Origin: Pieris napi
Lineage: Eukaryota > Arthropoda > Insecta > Lepidoptera > Pieridae
Assembly: GCF_905475465.1 (NCBI RefSeq)
Contig: NC_062250.1
Span: forward strand, 456,501-520,500
Direction: 5' to 3'
Length of the DNA: 64,000 nt
In this document: positions 1 to 11,310 of the stretch, piece after piece
Layout of the letters: every line of letters starts with the position of its first letter
How positions within the stretch are numbered: the first letter of the stretch is position 1
Made by a program: the position numbers and the translations under genes
The notes under the pieces: model-generated
What the model saw: the letters and a program-made list of their open reading frames with translations, nothing else
The model's database searches: none
What the model was told of the DNA's origin: nothing

Positions 1-309
1 CATGACTCTTTAACTATTGTCCTTTTTTTGTAAAAAATTTTTCTTGTTATACCATTATTAAACAGTTTTTTCTAAAAAACAATAGTCACAAACCTTTACA
101 CTACATATACTATTTACACTCACGCACTGATACACTCACATATATTAAACACTATTCTAGTGCGATCTCACTTTATCTCATGGCTCATGGCTACAAACAC
201 GTCACAAGTGATTATAAACATTTATTCAATCTCGGCTTTACTGCGAATTTCTTATCCCAAGTAAATTATAATTTCTCGAAGTGTACGGAAAGTATCTGGT
301 TACTCATTT

Positions 310-3273
310 ATGGATAGTCAGACTACAATCATGTACGAATTAGATAACATACAAATAGCCCAATCTAATGTCCATACTATAAATGACTTCTCAAGACAGA
401 CAACCATACAAAAATCTGATTTCACGATAATATCACAAAATATAAGAAGCATTTACAATAATTTTGATGATCTTTTAATAACTTTATCTGAGTTCAAATT
501 TCAAGCTGATGTAATAACACTGACCGAGGGATGGATCGATCCACACAAGCCTATACCCCAAATGGATAACTACACTCACTTCGTTACAAGCCGCCATCTA
601 AATCGTAGTGATGGCGTAGTTGTCTACATAAAATGCAACCATAAAACTATCGTTCAAGAAATAAATTTAAAACATGCATCTTGCTTACAAGTCAAAGTAG
701 GTAACTATACCATGTTGTGTATTTATCGCTCCCCGTCTAACCCTAACGCTGAAAATTTTATAGATTCATTAAATAGTCACTTAGTAACTTTACAAACTCA
801 GAATAACATTATAATAACAGGAGACATCAACATAAATCTAATACAAAAATCCAGTGAAACATCTCAGGAGCGCTCGAACCGATTACATTACCTCAATATG
901 CTAGCCATGCATGGCCTGCTCCCGGGTCATACACTGCCTACTCGAGATAGCAATTGCATAGATCATTTCATACTAAAACTTGATAGGTGCATAGGTACGT
1001 GTGCGTCTATTACCGTTATTGATTCTACAGTTACTGATCACAAAATGTTATTCTTAAAACTATCCTACCTCGCTAAGTCGAATTACAATACCTCGAAAAT
1101 TAAATCTTCAATCAACATGGAAGGCGCTTTAAGTTATTTAAAAAACAGCAACATAAATGATCTAATTTACTATAATAACCCTATAATCTTAACTAATAAA
1201 TTAATATCTATTTTAAAGCAGTGTATTCAATCCAATACTATCACTAGAGCTATCCCGAATAAGGAACGCCTTATTAAACCATGGATTACCTTAGGAATTG
1301 TTAGATGTATTCGTAATAGAAATGCTATGCAAGCAAAACTCCGAGCTGATCCTCATAATGAAATTCTTAAAATTACATACAGGAGATATAGGAATTTCTG
1401 CAATAGTTTAATAAAGAAAGTCAAACGTAAATATGAAAAAGAAGACCTTGCTAAGAGTATAAAAAACCCGAAAACTTTGTGGAAGAAAATAAATACCCTC
1501 ACTTATCGTAACCAACCTAAAACGCAAAATCTAGAATTACTAAATTTAAATGTTTCTCCTCAAAATTCGGTTAATTTGGTAAACGATTATTTTTCAAACA
1601 TTGGTAAAAACTTAGCTAAAGAGATAATTCCAGTTACGACGTTACATAATAGAACAGATGTGATTAGACCCAACTGTTCCCAGGTCTCGTCTTTTGTGCT
1701 TCTAGAAACTGACCCTCATGAAGTATACCTGACTATTGTGAGTCTCAAAACTGACAGTGCTCCTGGCTGGGATGGTATAAGCACCAAGTTTCTTAAATAT
1801 ACTAGGGAGCTAGTTGTGCCCATAATTACTCATTTGGTTAATCTCTGCTTCCGACAGGGAGTGTTTCCACCTGCGCTAAAACAAGCAATTATTACACCTG
1901 TGTACAAGAATGGTAACAGAGAAGATGTTTCAAATTATCGCCCAATCTCCGTTCTCACTGCCATATCAAAAGTACTTGAAAAATTAATTAATAAAAGACT
2001 AATTACCTACCTCCAGAAGTATAGTCTACTTTCAGACTCACAATTCGGTTTTAGACAGGGTCTGTCAACCGAAGATGCAGTTACCTCACTATCTTGTCAT
2101 ATTGTTAATGAAGTTGATAAAGGTAATAAATGTATCACAGTTTTTATCGACTTAAAAAAGGCATTTGATACGGTTTCTGTCCCTATTCTGGTGCAGAGAC
2201 TAGAGAACATTGGTATTAGGGGTATTCCACTCACATTGTTCGCTGATTACCTCAGTGAACGAAAGCAAGCAGTTAAAATAGGTCAATACATCAGCGAACA
2301 ATCTGACGTCACATATGGGGTCCCACAAGGTAGTGTTCTGGGGCCGACCTTATTCTTAATCTACATAAACAGCTTATGCGATTTAAGAATTGATAGTGGG
2401 AAAGTCTACTCCTACGCGGATGACACTGCTGTTGTCTTCACTGGGAAAACTATTGACTCGGTGCGTCGACATACAGAAATAGGGCTTTCCAAAATAGATA
2501 ACTGGTTAAGAGAAAACTTATTATCATTAAACGTAAGTAAAACTAACTACATTTTCTTCACTAAATACAATAGCGCCCAACCTCAAACAGATCTAGAAAT
2601 AAAAATACATAACTGTAGCACCAGAGTAAACTGTACATGTAAAACTATAAATAAAGTTCATCACACTAAATATCTAGGAGTGGTAGTTGATCAAAGAATG
2701 TCATGGCATGAGCACCTAGAACAAGTTATAAGTAGGATTCGAAAGCTTATTTGGACATTTAAAACTCTAAGGCACATCGCTGACAAACATCTACTAATAC
2801 AGATATACACATCGCTGGCTCAGTCAATTTTAGTGTACTGTATCCCAGTTTGGGGGGGTGCTACAAAGATGAAGTTCCTGGAACTGGAGAGGGCACAAAG
2901 AATTTTACTAAAAGTAATGATGTTTAAGCCTTATAGATTTTCCACCTCTGATCTTTATGCCTCTTGTGGTGTCTTATCGGTCAGGCAACTGTACATTTTT
3001 TGCACTACCTTAAGATTGCACAAGTCTCTTAAATATGATGGTCGCAAACTGAGCAAAAGACGCAAATATACTGTTGCTCCTGTTGAGAGATCTAAATCAG
3101 TTTTTGCTATGAGACAATTTCAATGCCAAGCTGCTAAACTTTATAATAAATTAAATAAAATATTAAATATATACACATTGAATAAACATGAATGTAAAAC
3201 GTCGCTACTTAACATCCTAGAAACATTTAGCTATGAAGACACTGAAGCCTTTGTAGGTAATCATGAATCATAA
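310..3273 (+). CDS. Retrotransposon ORF2: AP-like endonuclease and reverse transcriptase (987 aa)
   Basis: This protein would nick target DNA and copy its own RNA there (target-primed reverse transcription). The N-terminal 250 residues form an exonuclease-endonuclease-phosphatase domain: QN at 43, E73, YRSPS at 139, GDININ at 171-176, and TDH at 242-244. A lysine/arginine-rich linker follows. The reverse transcriptase spans about residues 460-750, with NYRPIS at 542, QFGFR at 578, motif A FIDLKKAFD at 612-620, GVPQGSVLGP at 670-679 and the catalytic YADD at 702-705. The C-terminal thumb-like region is full length and ends in a natural-looking stop. No frameshift or internal stop breaks it, so the copy may be young. 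No RNase H domain is seen. The start at 310 is the first ATG after the upstream stop; the ATG eight codons inside is an alternative. Confidence 0.93.
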   Translation: MDSQTTIMYELDNIQIAQSNVHTINDFSRQTTIQKSDFTIISQNIRSIYNNFDDLLITLSEFKFQADVITLTEGWIDPHKPIPQMDNYTHFVTSRHLNRSDGVVVYIKCNHKTIVQEINLKHASCLQVKVGNYTMLCIYRSPSNPNAENFIDSLNSHLVTLQTQNNIIITGDININLIQKSSETSQERSNRLHYLNMLAMHGLLPGHTLPTRDSNCIDHFILKLDRCIGTCASITVIDSTVTDHKMLFLKLSYLAKSNYNTSKIKSSINMEGALSYLKNSNINDLIYYNNPIILTNKLISILKQCIQSNTITRAIPNKERLIKPWITLGIVRCIRNRNAMQAKLRADPHNEILKITYRRYRNFCNSLIKKVKRKYEKEDLAKSIKNPKTLWKKINTLTYRNQPKTQNLELLNLNVSPQNSVNLVNDYFSNIGKNLAKEIIPVTTLHNRTDVIRPNCSQVSSFVLLETDPHEVYLTIVSLKTDSAPGWDGISTKFLKYTRELVVPIITHLVNLCFRQGVFPPALKQAIITPVYKNGNREDVSNYRPISVLTAISKVLEKLINKRLITYLQKYSLLSDSQFGFRQGLSTEDAVTSLSCHIVNEVDKGNKCITVFIDLKKAFDTVSVPILVQRLENIGIRGIPLTLFADYLSERKQAVKIGQYISEQSDVTYGVPQGSVLGPTLFLIYINSLCDLRIDSGKVYSYADDTAVVFTGKTIDSVRRHTEIGLSKIDNWLRENLLSLNVSKTNYIFFTKYNSAQPQTDLEIKIHNCSTRVNCTCKTINKVHHTKYLGVVVDQRMSWHEHLEQVISRIRKLIWTFKTLRHIADKHLLIQIYTSLAQSILVYCIPVWGGATKMKFLELERAQRILLKVMMFKPYRFSTSDLYASCGVLSVRQLYIFCTTLRLHKSLKYDGRKLSKRRKYTVAPVERSKSVFAMRQFQCQAAKLYNKLNKILNIYTLNKHECKTSLLNILETFSYEDTEAFVGNHES

Positions 3274-3576
3274 TACACTAGTAAATAGTCAACTTCTACA
3301 ATCAGTCATGAAAATTCATTCTCATAAACACACAAACACACACACACACATACACATACACACATATATCATTATTCACATTTTAACCTTAGATTATGTT
3401 TAGTAAATTGTAAAATTGTAATACTTAGCTTAGCTATACGTGTTAAATTAAATTATAATTAGTTAGTACACCTATGTAATGGAAGAGCGGGTTCTCCTAA
3501 CACAAGTGCTTATGCGCTTAAAAGGAGGTCCCAATCACTTATCAGCTATTGTAAAATCTTTGAGATAACGAATAAA

Positions 3577-3580
3577 GATT

Positions 3581-3611
<31 letters not shown>

Positions 3612-3615
3612 TTTT
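3577..3615 (+). repeat. (TTTA)n 3' tail of family A element
   Basis: A short tandem TTTA array follows directly after an AATAAA signal and ends the retrotransposon. The same tail type ends the SINE copies in this window. Confidence 0.85.
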
Positions 3616-3705
3616 CTCCGATACTGTCTGAAATATGGAATGTAAAATAAGTTATAATGTCTTTTATAGACATCTAGTAAACTTTCGCTCGCAAGTATAA
3701 ATATA

Positions 3706-3933
3706 TTTTTTGTAATAGGCGGCAAACGGGCAGGAGGCTCACCTGATGTTAATGCCCATGGACACTTACATTGCCAGAGGGCTCGCAAGTGCGTTGCCTA
3801 CCTTTTAAGGATTGGTTTGCTCTTATCTTGAAGGACCCTAAGTCGAATTGGTTCAAAAATACTTCAGTGGGCAGCTGGTTCCACATAGTGGTGGTACGAG
3901 GCGAAAAACTGTCTTAGGAAACGCTCTGTTGTG
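3706..3933 (-). pseudogene. 5'-truncated family B LINE 3' end
   Basis: Read on the minus strand, this matches the last ~230 bases of the family B copy at 22308-23521, from the TTERFLRQF region to the AACGGGCAGG 3' UTR motif. Only the C-terminal end of the reverse transcriptase ORF and the 3' UTR survive. The short T run at 3706-3711 on the plus strand would be the poly(A) end. Small indels break the frame, so it is a dead-on-arrival insertion. Confidence 0.8.
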
Positions 3934-4773
3934 GTACTTATATAGTATGTTAACAAAATAATATTGAAATATTAAATGAATATTGTACAGATACTAAATG
4001 TTGCACATAAAATGTTCAGGCTAGCTTTGGAATAATATTATAACTTTGAGAGAATATAATATTTAAAGCTTACCCTTAAATTGTATTAGACAAAGCAACC
4101 ACGCCTAAATCTCGGCGTGGTAACGCCCTTGCATTTAACTAAAATAGTCAAACGTAAATTGAAATTCATTAGGTAAGATTTTTTAGTTTTAACAATAGAA
4201 ACTGATATGCGTTATGTCAATGTTTGCTGTGAGTACTTGTAAATGAAAATGCCTCAGTGAGAAGAAAGTTTCCTTTAAAACGTTGACTTAGGTAGGTAGC
4301 GTGTTTTTTTAAATGGTCACCAAATCTGAACAAGAAAGAAACCAAGGCTCTATGTTTTAGCTACGTTTTACAAGGCAGTATAAGCTTAATTTACGCCCCC
4401 CTAAAAGTTCCAATATAGCAAAACAATTGCAAAAGTAGAAACAAAAGACGTGCCATATCACCTAGATACCGAAAAGTTGCTATCAAAAGCAAAAGTTATT
4501 AAAGCGACTCAATATTTTATACGTAATCAGTGTCGGGGGGTCGATAGCGAAGTTCGTAAGGACAATTCGTCAAAAAGTTTCAGAATGAAACAATAAATCA
4601 ATGTGTCGAATAATTGCTCCTCATTGGGACTTTCCAAGAATCGAAAAGTTACTAATCACCGACTTGGTATTAATAATACGGAGTAAATTGTTTGAAGGGC
4701 TGATATAATGAAATTCTTAATAATTATTGCTAAATTTGTGTTTTGATTAATAATATAAACATTTTATAGTCAA
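3934..4773. other. AT-rich DNA, no gene seen
   Basis: No coding region or known repeat is visible. The only structure is a 7-bp stem hairpin at 4099-4120 (CCACGCC, 8-nt loop, GGCGTGG). Confidence 0.6.
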
Positions 4774-4992
4774 CTAACTGACCCGGCAAACGTTGTTTTG
4801 CCATGTATATAATTTCTAGAAAAATTTCCCTGAAAATTAAGGGTTTTATGTGTTTTTGTATGTTGTATCATAAAAAAATAAACGCAAAAGAAATTGTCTT
4901 AAAAATTAAAATAAAATTTTGGAGTGGGCTATCGAACCATTTCGGAGGAGTTTAATTACAATCGCCGTGACACGAGAATTTTATATATTAGA
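4774..4992 (-). mobile_element. Short Helitron-like nonautonomous element 1
   Basis: On the minus strand it starts TCTAATATATAAAATTCTCG and ends with a hairpin (stem GGCAAA/TTTGCC), then GGGTCAG and TTAG, flanked by A on the 5' side and T on the 3' side. Helitrons begin with TC, end with CTRR after a short hairpin, and insert between A and T without duplicating the target. TTAG in place of CTAG is a one-base departure. It is 219 bp long, has no coding capacity, and shares its 5' end with the element at 62885-63216. Confidence 0.75.
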
Positions 4993-5834
4993 TGTATTTA
5001 AACATATTTTGCGTATGTATAGAAAAAATACGCAAAAAGTTGACAACATAATCCCCATATATTTAGTTATGTAAGTTATTGTTTCATAGCTTAAGTACTG
5101 GCTCGAATAAATTACCAGCTATTGAGAATGTCGATTGTAAATGCGATGTGAAAATTGTTTTGCAATTATTATTTAGGAACTTTTTTCACAAGCCAAACGG
5201 ACAATAACGTGTGTTTCAGAAAATTATTGTTATTTTGTATTATTTTTTCTTTCAAGAATTTTGTAAGAATTCGTATGAGTTAATGGTATTTTTTTTTGAA
5301 GGAAATTATTTATTTACTAATAGTCCTCATACCAATAATCAATCAATACCTCAGCCTCTCTGCAATAACTAAAAAAACAGATTTGTGATACATTTTTGAA
5401 AATAAATATTTGTTATTTTACTTCTACATCTAAAAAGCAATCAATAGTTTATTTCATTTTAGCTAGTATGATTCTGAATAGATAAATGAAAAACAAGTAT
5501 TAATAGTTGGAATGGTTTTAAGTGAATTTTTGATGCTACAAATATATTGAGTTGGACAAACATTACAAATTGTCTATTTGTACACTTTAACATGTGTACA
5601 AACTGTGTAGTGATAAATCTAATTTAATTATTGTTAAGTACTATTCGTTATTTATATAAGTTCAGAAATCTTTTGTATTATAAATATATTATTTAATACA
5701 AATTTAAAAACATTTCTTAACCATATCCTATCCGCCTCAATTCATCGCAATTCATGAATCCTTGAGATAAGCTTTTCAATTTTTATTTTTTTTTGTATTA
5801 AAATTTAGGTTCTATAATTTTGTGTTTCCCTTAT
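4993..5834. other. AT-rich DNA, no gene seen
   Basis: I see no ORF with protein character, no RNA gene and no repeat that recurs elsewhere in the window. Confidence 0.6.
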
Positions 5835-5935
5835 TAGGGTTGCCTGGAAGGGATCGCTTGTTAGCGAAAAGGCCGCCCGTTGCATCCCTGTATTTTTTTA
5901 TATTTAATGTTATTTGGTTTTGTATAAATGTAAAC
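5835..5935 (+). repeat. Dispersed repeat C, copy 1 (probable retroelement 3' end)
   Basis: The core GGCCGCCCGTTGCAT preceded by a TCGCT-loop-AGCGA hairpin (5854-5867) recurs in inverse orientation at 27842-27955. An AT-rich stretch follows the core. The type is common in moth genomes, but I do not know its parent element. Confidence 0.6.
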
Positions 5936-8739
5936 CAAATATAAATAAATATATATTTGGTTGTATAATTGTTATTAATTGGGTAATTAAACTGATAATT
6001 ATACCTTGCAACTTTATAGTGAAAGTAATAAGACTTACAGTTGAAGTAATACAATAGAACAAAAATTGTTAATCAATATCGCATATCGTGGTAAAACGTT
6101 CGATCGCATGAAATTTAAAATTTAATTAATGCAGCGCCTCCTGGTGGCGGTTTCGCGCGATAATCTCGTAAAGGCGGGCCACACGCGCTCGCACAAAGCA
6201 ATTTTTAATTGCGCCGCCGGCTGAAAGCCGACTCTTTGACATTACGATTGATTAAAAAGAAAATGGTGGCAGCGGAGCGTTAATGAGGAATGTCTTCTCG
6301 GCTGATTAGGAAACTGGTGAATAATGAATTCATTATGCAGTTTAATCTACTTTTTATTTCAGCTAAGGTTTCACTTAAATATTGGCGTTTACGTTTAAAC
6401 TGTTTTAATCATATTTGGTAGTAAATTACCTAAGTTTAACGAATTAAATAAGCATTGCAAAGTGCCTTACCATTATAGGTAGTAAAAAAATAATCAAATG
6501 GTTTAATTTACAAAATGTTGGTAATATACTGTTAACAGATGCAAAACGCCACAAGTGCAACAACCTTAAAAACCAGCAACGCACTCGTAAGCATATATTC
6601 AAAGTTGCCAGCTTGCTCGTTTGCTGCCTTTCTCTTACAAAATATATATTATATCAGTTATAGTAGAAGTTATACGCTTTTTGTTATTCAGTAGAATATC
6701 AAGAAGTAATAGTAACCACATATTAACATAATGTCAGCAATTACAATATGATTATAGGGTCAATGGGACACTATACAAATCTTTGTTTTAATTGATTTCC
6801 GTGACTCCATTCTTGAACATACACATTATTCGACATTTTATTGAACCCTTCTCTTGCCCCATTCATCACTAATAAGTCAGCCATGATGGTATCATGACGA
6901 AGCTTGTCAATAAAGCTATATAAATAATTCGGTTAATTTATACAAACATAAACATGTCAGCAGCATGTTGAAAATGTAAATATTTTTTACAGAATAACGA
7001 AACCCCTATAAAAATGACACTACTCTTTTCTAAAGCTGGCTTCAATGGCCTCCGGGCTACAAGCACGCATTGACAAAACCTGCAGTCGGAAAAAAAACGA
7101 AACGTACTGAAAATAGTTCGCTCGCAATTATAATTTTTTCTAGCTTTAAAACTGTAGGTTTTAATCTGTTTCACGTACAGTTACATGTAGACATATTACA
7201 CATTTCGTATATGCTCTTTTGTGTGTTGAATTCGCATTTATTTCTTGCGTCCAAATTTATTTTGTTTATAAAGGGAATGTACCTAAATCATGTTGTGTTT
7301 TTAGGAATGAACGATTATATCTGAAAAACTACACAAAGGCTGTTTGTGTAATAGTGAATTAATATTATTATCAATAAAACGGATTCTTTAGCGGAATAAA
7401 CGCGATTTATTACTTGAAAGTACCTACGTGATGCATACATTTTCGTTAAAGAATTTTATTTTTTTATTGTTTTAATAAAACATATCGTTGCAATAAACAG
7501 CCACCGAAAATTTTATCGACAATAATGTAGTTGTGATCAAATTAACAGCTTTTTGAGTTTTTTAGTTTCTTCAATCACAACTAGATGGCGCGGATAGTGT
7601 GTACTTCTGTAATAATAATTAAATTCGCTTAATGAATGAAGTTTCAATTATAAATTTATGATATTATCCTTATAGATGAAGTAATTTATAAAACACTGCA
7701 TGTTTATTAAGAATATATATTCATATTTTATAGATATCTCTAATTACTGCCGTCCTCATATAGGTCAAGATTCTTATGTCGAGTTCAGTAAAAGTGTTGT
7801 TTTTTAATCTAATTAGTGTAGCTAGCTCGTTTTACAGATTCATCCAACGTAGCCTGGCCTCTCGTTTAAACGGAACGCTAGTTATTCTAACACAGCCTGG
7901 AGTTCAGTTTACATTGGTCACCAGCAGTGTTTACTTGAATTGTTGAATGGATTGAATAGTTTTTAAGCGTAAAATTGTTTAAAGTACAAGAAGTCTCTCC
8001 TTAGAATAGATTGTAAAGGCTCACAGAGATGTACTTTTCAATCTCATTGAATTTCTTTAGTTTGCCACGGTAGTTCACTATTGAAGTGTAATGTTCCCTA
8101 TAAGTTTAAACATTTAAATGACATTAACCCTGTAAAATTCATATAATTTTCTAACGATTGACTTAATACTTGGCTGATGATACCCAATTATAAAGATTTG
8201 GATTGTACAAAAACTAAAAAAAACAGTAGGTAATATTAGTAAAGTGGCGAGATCCTTTATTTGCCAGACTTAAAATGAATAATTGTAGACGTCGAGTTAC
8301 TAAACATTAAAAAGTAATTATTCCGAAAAACATTAGATCACAATTCAGTGAGATGACAATTTACGAGCAAACATTGAAACTGTACGCGCCATTTAACTAA
8401 TCGCGCCATTGAATACCGCTGAACTTCCAAATTTAATAAAGTAACAACAAGTCGTGTTTGCGAGGGAAATATTTTAATTCAGCGCCATCTGTCGCTATGC
8501 ACAGACAAACTTACGAGTTTATAATTTACATTTTACGTGTTACAGCTGGATTCTAAATTATATTTTCATATTTATTCTAATCCTTTCATATTTGAAAGAT
8601 ATCAAAATAATGTTATTACAAAAAATTCAAGATCAAACATTTTTTACCCAAATGCCGTTATTTATTAAAAAAAGCTTTTTTCTGCCCTTCTACATGACTT
8701 CGAAAATTCTTACAGAATTATTTAATACATTAACAATAA
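5936..8739. other. Long AT-rich stretch, one GC-rich block
   Basis: No gene is visible. A GC-rich, non-repetitive block at 6131-6310 is listed separately. Open frames at 6938-7174, 7070-7324 and 8592-8783 have no protein-like composition, and the last one runs into the SINE at 8740. Confidence 0.55.
6131..6310. other. GC-rich unique block, possible conserved noncoding element
   Basis: This block stands out from AT-rich surroundings, with clustered motifs such as GCGCCTCCTGGTGGCGG and GCGCCGCCGGC. It has no long ORF, no tRNA boxes and no second copy in the window. It could be a regulatory element of a host gene outside the window. This is inference from composition only. Confidence 0.3.
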
Positions 8740-8980
8740 GCAGTGTTGGCCTAGTGGCTTCAGCGTGCGACTCCTATCCCTGAAGTTCGAGCCCCGGCTG
8801 TGGAGCAATGCACATTCTTTCTAAGTGCGCATTTTAACATTTGCTCGTACGGTGGAGGAAAACATCCTAAGGAAGCCGTAGACCAACTTGCCTATTAAAT
8901 TAACAAAAGATCATAAAACAGCTACAAATCTGAGGCCCAGACCTAAAAAGGTAGTAGCGCCACCACTGATTTATTTATTT
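8740..8980 (+). mobile_element. tRNA-derived SINE, copy 1
   Basis: The 5' part holds RNA polymerase III boxes: an A box (TGGCCTAGTGG) and a degenerate B box (GTTCGAGCCC). The tRNA-unrelated body includes the CTTTCTAAGTGCGCATTT region and ends GAGGCCCAGACCTAAAAAGG, then GCGCCACCACTGATTTATTTATTT. It lacks several bases around the B box relative to other copies. It is a full-length but diverged copy. Confidence 0.88.
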
Positions 8981-9539
8981 GAACATTACGTAACTTCTAA
9001 CAAAACTAGAAGACATTCTCCAAATAAATCTTGAGAAAACAAAGCAAACAAAACAAATAAACATATTTCAAGACAATCTTAGATTCAAAAGAAAAATCGC
9101 CCGCTGATAAGAAGCGGTATAAAAGTCTGATTAGAGCGAAACTGCGGTTTAAAATCAAGTATAATTCAATTCAGACCTAACTTGACCTCGGCTAAATTAA
9201 TTACTTCGTCTGCAGTCTTGAATAATTTACTTAACAATATCTTTTTACTGATCCACCGTCGGTTTTACCGAGTTTGTGCTGCACTCGAAAAAGTATAGAC
9301 TATTTTAACTGGATTTTTGAGAGCGCGATAGGAATATTTAATTTTATTAATTGTGTTTTACTTCGAATTATCTTATTTGGGACAGTCTCACCTTTTGAAG
9401 ATTTCAGAGTATCCATGGATTTATTTTTAACGTAAGATAGTGGCTTGTAGGCTCAGATTTAGATTTAGAATTATATGAAGATTGTCGTTTCTAAATCGTT
9501 TTCTAAATGTTTGATTATAGTATAGATAATACCTGACAC
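8981..9539. other. AT-rich DNA, no gene seen
   Basis: Nothing recognisable is seen on either strand. Confidence 0.6.
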
Positions 9540-9805
9540 TAATAATAATAATAATAAAGCCCGTTTAATTTCCAATCATGAGCAGAAAACAAATTATAAT
9601 ACACAGCTTATATTATTTTACATTTTAATTTTTTTTTCACTTTTGCTTGTTATCCTAGATCCTAACTTCCTTTAGTACCGTCGATCGGAACCCCTTCACG
9701 GGTAAAGGCCTCCTCCAGCTTTTTCCAGCTGACTCTGTCTATGGCTCTCTTTCTCCATTCGTTTCCTGCTACCGCTTCTATTTCTTTTATCCAACTTTTT
9801 TTTTG
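9540..9805 (-). pseudogene. RTE-type LINE 3' end (family E), copy 1
   Basis: The minus strand encodes an uninterrupted C terminus reading SWIKEIEAVAGNEW, then WKKLEEAFTREGVPID and a stop. This is the pattern at the end of RTE/BovB-type endonuclease-reverse transcriptase proteins. A 3' UTR of about 120 bases follows and ends in a (TTA)n array (9540-9556 on the plus strand), the microsatellite tail expected for RTE elements. Everything upstream of the last ~45 codons is missing. Confidence 0.8.
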
Positions 9806-11106
9806 CCTCACACAAATAGTAGAAATTTAATTATAAAGCTTGTAAGAAAACTCTCGAGATCGTTAGATACTACTAATGTTTTTTTCTCTATTCGAACGTT
9901 ATTTAATGCCTCTAATACATATAACATGTATTAGAAATAATAAACTCAACAAAAAACGTCTCAGAACGTTTTACTAATAGAAATAATCTAATATTGCTAA
10001 AATACACGAAAACTGCGGATAGAAGCAAGTTAAATTTTATTTATCTAATGTAATAATTTCCTAGGATTAGGGATAATAATAGTCTTGCTGGTAACAGCTC
10101 TAGAGACTTATTACTTGTAATAATCGGGTTAACCATAATTTAATACATGTGAATCAAAATAATTGAATAGGAACAGTAATTGAAGTTTGTCTGTCACGTG
10201 TCAGAGTATAATTGTAATCAAATATCTTATTAGCTCGTTATCCTGTGACGTAACTGGAGTATGTTTGATATGACAGTGGTGCGTGATAAATAATATTAAT
10301 TTTGCTTCGTACTTGTTTCGATAGTGCTTTGATTGCTTTTTCATAGTTCCGTCAAGCTTTATCATACCGTATAAGTTTTCAAAGCATCTAGGTAACTTTT
10401 GGCGGCGTCGGAAAGTGACGACTCCATCGCCCACTAGTGAAATAACCTGTGAAAGAAGTTATAGCACCAGCGCAAGCTGTTAACCCCTTCCTAAGGGCAG
10501 TGCCATGCTGTTGCCTTCTAGCTTCAGCCAAATGGGCAGGCACGACCGGGGCAGTACCACTGTATCTCAGAAAACCGACGTGAAGAAAGAAATCAAACGT
10601 AATTTGTTTTCATGTCTAAATACGTAGATTACTGTAACAATTCTATTGTACTTGAATAGTAAATCTGCCGTGAACTTACATAGTATGAGTATAATGACAT
10701 AAGCTCGTATATTTAAAAATACGTGTCTTCGTATCAAAAGCTCGGTAGTATCGTTCTTCTAAAGCAAAAGGTTCAGGCAAAAAACGATTCATTTAAGATT
10801 TCGTCCTAAACCGAATATAGTTATCTCGAGTAACCTGAAATTGAGCTCGTATCTGAAACAAAGCCTCGAAAAGCCAGCACTATCTAATTATATAACCCTG
10901 TAAATAAATATCCTTACACTTTGCGGCTGTTGCCTCAACTGTTTTACGTTTTACTAAGACTACAGTTTAATAACATCAGTGATTCAATTCGATTCAGCCT
11001 ATATATTTCCAAAGGTAAATTTTAAAAATTATGTTATTAGTAGTACGCAAATATTAATATAATTAAGAAACAGGTTATGGCCTTTGTGGCTAAGTAGCAC
11101 TGCGAT

Positions 11107-11310
11107 TTTTTTATATAATAGGGAATATTATTTTAAATAAAAGGAGCCTAAGCAATAGCCATAAGGCATGGACACCCATTGTCGAGGGTACATTGCCGGA
11201 GTATGCTCTTTTTTTAATACTTGGAGGAGAAACGACCTCCAAGGAAATTCTCCACTGGCAGCCAAATCCACAACTGGCTAGTTCGCAAAAGGAAATACCC
11301 AATAAACCTA
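11107..11310 (-). pseudogene. Possible LINE 3' end, family unknown
   Basis: On the minus strand a 67-codon open frame includes GNVPSTMGVHALWLLLRLL and is followed by a short A-rich run (the plus strand has a T run at 11107-11112). The wording and the A run suggest the end of a retrotransposon, but no catalytic domain is present and no second copy lies in the window. It could equally be chance. Confidence 0.3.

Larger units (their letters stand above)
1..3615 (+). mobile_element. Non-LTR retrotransposon, family A (CR1/jockey group), 5' end not in window
   Basis: The unit consists of a large ORF2 (310-3273), an AT-rich 3' UTR with a CA-rich run at 3326-3366, an AATAAA at 3571-3576, and a TTTA tandem tail from 3577 to about 3615. 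The tail type argues against a classic jockey poly(A) element and fits CR1-like or related clades, but I cannot fix the clade. The 309 bases before ORF2 contain no zinc-knuckle ORF1; they could be 5' UTR, an intergenic spacer or flanking DNA. The frame of ORF2 is open upstream only to position 265, after a TAA at 262-264. A target duplication cannot be sought because the 5' boundary is unknown. Confidence 0.85.

Noticed and set aside
3326..3366. CA-rich run
   Set aside because: It is an ordinary microsatellite-like stretch in a retroelement 3' UTR and is not reported as a separate feature.
5812..6054. 80-codon minus-strand open frame
   Set aside because: It overlaps dispersed repeat C, is rich in Y, N and I as expected from AT-rich DNA, and has no domain.
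7576..7605. AGATGGCGC / GCGCCATCT words at several places (about 7584, 8483, 30065, 35301)
   Set aside because: They are short, without shared flanks; they may be coincidence or tiny repeat remnants.
8592..8783. 63-codon open frame ending in a serine/glycine stretch
   Set aside because: Its last codons are the SINE A-box region, and the rest is AT-rich chance.
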